From assembly GCA_903821255.1 (NCBI GenBank), contig CAIJKT010000222.1:1-7446 (forward strand): a stretch of DNA of 7,446 nucleotides. Reading direction: 5' to 3'. The stretch's first letter is position 1, and each line of letters opens with the position of its first letter. The notes under the pieces are model-generated. The model saw only the letters and a list, made by a program, of their open reading frames with translations, made no database searches and had not been told where the DNA came from. Shown here piece by piece: positions 4,684-7,446 of the stretch. Source of the stretch: an uncultured Lentisphaeria bacterium. GTDB taxonomy: Bacteria > Verrucomicrobiota > Lentisphaeria > Victivallales > Victivallaceae. The position numbers and the translations under genes are program-made.

Positions 4684-7446
4684 ATGAATACCGATCTTCT
4701 GCGTGTTTTACTCGTTGAGGACAGTGAAATCGATGCTGGGCTGATTGTCCGGCAGCTGGAAAGAGCGGGTTACGCCGTGACTGCAAAACGGGTTGACACG
4801 TCTGCGCAAATGACGTCGGCGCTGGCAGAAGAACAATGGAACATTGTAATCGCCGACTATCAGTTGCCGCAATTCAGCGCATCCGAAGCGCTCAGGCTTT
4901 TCAAGAAGACCGGACTGGACATTCCGTTTGTAGTGGTTTCCGGTACCATTGGAGAGGAAAATGCGGTAGATCTGATGAAATCCGGAGTTCACGACTATCT
5001 TCTGAAAAACAATCTTTACCGGTTGCATATTGTAGTGCGCAGCGAATTGGCTGAAGCTCAGATACGCCGTGAGCGGAAGCAAAGCGAAAAGTTATTGCAG
5101 GAAAGTGAAGAGCATTACCGCGAATTATATGACAACTCTCCACTGGGCTATCAATCGCTGGATGCAGACGGGTGCTTGCTGACCGTTAATCAAGCATGGC
5201 TTGATACTTTCGGTTATACACGGGAAGAGGTGATTGGAAAGTGGCTGGGCGATTTCCTGGTTCCGCATTGCGTGGAATTTTTCAAACAGCAATTTGCACT
5301 TTTCAAGGCTGAAGGCAAAGGGCATGGGGAGTTTGAAATGTTCCGCAAAGACGGGGTGTGCAGATATATTGCTTTTGAGTGTAGAGTAGGCCATGATTTG
5401 CAGGGTAATTTCAAGCAGACTCATTGTGTATTGCAGGATATTACTGAGCGCAAACAGGCGGATGAGAAACTGAAAAACAGCGAAAGCCAGCTCCGCCGTC
5501 TGCTGGATTCAAGTCCGGCAGTAATCTATTCACGCAAGGCGGTGAATGATTTCCCGATAACATTTGTCAGTGACAATATTAAAGCGCTGATGGGGTATGA
5601 ACCGGATGAATTTGTCATGCCGGGTTTCCTGGCGCAAAACATACATCCGGATGATTTGTCCGTGATAAATTCCGGTCTTTCAGGTGTCTTTGAATCAGAT
5701 CGGCATTCTTACGATTATCGTTTCAGGCACAAGAACGGCTCCTGGCGCTGGGTGCATGATGAGTTGAAAGTTGTCCGCGACGATGCCGGCAAACCGTTAG
5801 AATTGATTGGCTACTGGCGTGATGTAACTGAACGCAAATTAGCCTATGAGCGCCGTAAATTCTCTTATCAGGTGTTGGCGCTGCTGAATCAGGGGGGGAA
5901 TCGCGCTGGTGTAATTCAGCAGTTCGTTATGTTATTTAAACAATTTTCAGGGATGGAGGCAGTCGGAATCCGGCTCAAAGACGGCGACGACTATCCATAT
6001 TATATCACTTCCGGCTTTCCCCCGGAGTTTGTGGAATCAGAGCGGCTTTTGTGCGCACACTCCTGCAACGGACAGATTTGCCGCGACGAAGCCGGTATTC
6101 CGGTGCTTGAATGTCTTTGCGGGATGGTATTACAAGCCGAGGTCAATGCCAGTCTGCCATTTTTCTCGCCTGGCGGTAGTTTCTGGATTAACAGCACGAC
6201 AGATATGCTTGCTAAATCTTTTGCAATAAAATGTCAAGGACAGCTCCGCAACCATTGTAATCAGGCCGGGTATGAATCTGTCGCGCTGATTCCGCTGCGG
6301 TCCGGTTCGGAGATGATCGGGTTGTTGCAACTCAATGACAAACGCAAAAACTTGTTGTCTCTGGATTTCATTCAGTTCATGGAAGAAGTCGGCGCCAGTA
6401 TCGGTATAGCACTTGACCGAATCAGGGCTGAGGCTGAGTTGCGGAAAGCTAAAGACGAGGCCGAGGCCGCTAACGGAGCGAAAAGCGAATTCCTTGCAAC
6501 AATGTCTCATGAAATCAGGACTCCACTGAACGGGATTCTGGGTTTTTCTAATATTTTACTCGAAGAACTTCCTCTAAGCGGAATCGATAATGCCGCCAAA
6601 TTTCAGGAATATCTCCATGTAATTGACCAATGCGGAAAATCGCTGGAAGAAATAATTAATGATATACTGGAAATCTCCAGTATCGAAGCCGGCTACTTTA
6701 ATGAAGTCTCTGAAGAATTTTCTCCGGCGGAAAATATCAGCGAAAGCATTAAGACTTTTCAATTCAAAGCCAGATCAAAAAACATTGAACTGAATTTTAT
6801 TCCGCAGAATTTGCCGGACAGAGTAATCGGAGATCACCGGCGGCTGAAACAGATAATTTTCAATCTTGCAGGTAATGCCGTTAAGTTTACTGAACACGGC
6901 AGTGTTGACGTAATCGCATCTTTTGATTCCGGCAATCTGTTAATAACGGTTAGAGACACCGGAATCGGGATTCCTGCAGCCAAACTGGGAAAAATCACTC
7001 AGCCGTTCTATCAGGCTGACCAGTCATCCGTCAGGAAATACGGCGGCGCCGGACTGGGGCTGGCAATTGTGTCCAGGTTGCTGGAAAAACTTGGCGGCAC
7101 ATTTAAAATTGAGAGTGAATTGAACAAAGGAACAACAGTTGTAATAACCTTTCCAGTCAGGTCTGCTGAAAGCTGCGTCACGGAACCGGCGAAAACGGAT
7201 AAAACTGTGACTAATAGTGCGGATACTTTGCAAGGATTGAAGATACTTGTCATTGAAGATGAACCATTCAATAGCCAATATCTGGAAACCATATTAGCTG
7301 ATTCAGGAGCCGAGTATAAAATGGCCGATTGTTTTGCCGGAATGCGAAAGATATGTATTGCGGGCATGGTTCCGGATGTTGTACTTATTGATATTTCTCT
7401 GCCCGATGCAGACGGCTTTGAATGTCTCAAGTGGCTTCAGAAAAAA
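4684..7446 (+). CDS. Hybrid sensor histidine kinase REC-PAS-PAS-GAF-HisKA-HATPase-REC (3' end missing)
   Basis: A soluble multi-sensor kinase, 921 residues visible and open at the right edge. There is no signal peptide or membrane segment, so it is cytoplasmic. An N-terminal receiver (5-118) has D13, phosphoacceptor D58 (IADYQLP), S86 and K108. A short charged helix (about 121-145) leads to PAS1 (146-257, ending DITERK). PAS2 (268-385) is PAS_3-like, with HPDD, WRWVHDE and DVTERK. A GAF domain (about 395-580) carries C457, C461, C466, C477, C479, C517 and C525. HisKA has the H-box SHEIRTPLNGILGFS with phosphorylated H609. The ATPase domain has the N-box NLAGNAVKFT (727-736), G1 DTGIGI (758-763) and G2 GGAGLGLAI (787-795). 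A second receiver starts near 853 with E858-D859 and phosphoacceptor D903. It is cut before its Thr and Lys, and an Hpt or other domain could follow. It is co-transcribed with the upstream Rcp1-like regulator. The signal is unknown. Confidence 0.93.
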   Translation, partial: MNTDLLRVLLVEDSEIDAGLIVRQLERAGYAVTAKRVDTSAQMTSALAEEQWNIVIADYQLPQFSASEALRLFKKTGLDIPFVVVSGTIGEENAVDLMKSGVHDYLLKNNLYRLHIVVRSELAEAQIRRERKQSEKLLQESEEHYRELYDNSPLGYQSLDADGCLLTVNQAWLDTFGYTREEVIGKWLGDFLVPHCVEFFKQQFALFKAEGKGHGEFEMFRKDGVCRYIAFECRVGHDLQGNFKQTHCVLQDITERKQADEKLKNSESQLRRLLDSSPAVIYSRKAVNDFPITFVSDNIKALMGYEPDEFVMPGFLAQNIHPDDLSVINSGLSGVFESDRHSYDYRFRHKNGSWRWVHDELKVVRDDAGKPLELIGYWRDVTERKLAYERRKFSYQVLALLNQGGNRAGVIQQFVMLFKQFSGMEAVGIRLKDGDDYPYYITSGFPPEFVESERLLCAHSCNGQICRDEAGIPVLECLCGMVLQAEVNASLPFFSPGGSFWINSTTDMLAKSFAIKCQGQLRNHCNQAGYESVALIPLRSGSEMIGLLQLNDKRKNLLSLDFIQFMEEVGASIGIALDRIRAEAELRKAKDEAEAANGAKSEFLATMSHEIRTPLNGILGFSNILLEELPLSGIDNAAKFQEYLHVIDQCGKSLEEIINDILEISSIEAGYFNEVSEEFSPAENISESIKTFQFKARSKNIELNFIPQNLPDRVIGDHRRLKQIIFNLAGNAVKFTEHGSVDVIASFDSGNLLITVRDTGIGIPAAKLGKITQPFYQADQSSVRKYGGAGLGLAIVSRLLEKLGGTFKIESELNKGTTVVITFPVRSAESCVTEPAKTDKTVTNSADTLQGLKILVIEDEPFNSQYLETILADSGAEYKMADCFAGMRKICIAGMVPDVVLIDISLPDADGFECLKWLQKK

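Noticed and set aside
4708..5424. Several minus-strand frames of 66 to 124 codons under the kinase gene
   Set aside because: They run antisense to well-conserved receiver and PAS domains and have no recognisable protein features or ribosome binding sites.
5892..5898. Run of seven G in the kinase gene as a possible phase-variation tract
   Set aside because: The reading frame is intact across it (Leu-Asn-Gln-Gly-Gly-Asn) and the tract is short. There is no sign of slippage in a single sequence.
7439..7446. A-rich end of the window as a possible gene end
   Set aside because: It is in frame (Lys-Lys) within the second receiver domain, before its conserved Thr and Lys. The gene simply continues past the edge.

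Overview
The window looks like a chromosomal segment of a heterotrophic bacterium of moderate GC content. It carries an intracellular-type alpha-L-rhamnosidase with a divergent AraC-family regulator, a polyphosphate kinase 2 gene, and a multi-sensor hybrid histidine kinase. This mix fits plant- or mucus-polysaccharide degraders such as Lentisphaerota, Kiritimatiellota or other PVC-group bacteria, but no rRNA or marker gene is present, so the taxonomy is a weak inference. Nothing points to a plasmid, phage, insertion sequence, CRISPR array or RNA gene.

Layout. Positions 1-2031 (minus) hold the first 677 residues of a GH78-type alpha-L-rhamnosidase that runs off the left edge. A 125-bp divergent spacer follows, with two identical 10-bp direct repeats 21 bp apart just upstream of a poor -35 box, a plausible site for the adjacent AraC-type activator (2157-2972, plus). 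Together they form a self-contained regulator/hydrolase sugar-scavenging unit. Positions 3011-3913 (minus) encode a PPK2-family polyphosphate:nucleotide phosphotransferase, convergent with the araC-type gene. A 312-bp AT-rich spacer (3914-4225) separates ppk2 from the signalling operon and holds outward promoters for both sides. It also holds a possible 16-codon leader ORF with a perfect Shine-Dalgarno sequence.

Positions 4226-4669 (plus) encode an Rcp1-like single-domain response regulator. Fourteen bases later, 4684 to the right edge encodes a large soluble hybrid kinase, REC-PAS-PAS-GAF-HisKA-HATPase-REC. The two genes almost certainly form an operon. They make a phosphorelay with at least three receiver domains and no DNA-binding output inside the window. 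The GAF domain has an unusual group of cysteines that could bind a metal, an Fe-S cluster or a redox signal.

Both edge genes are open and have no stop in the window. I found no frameshift or internal stop in any of the five main genes. The points most worth a second look are the 21-bp-spaced operator repeats, the cysteine-rich GAF domain, the possible leader peptide, and the phosphorelay with no visible output.
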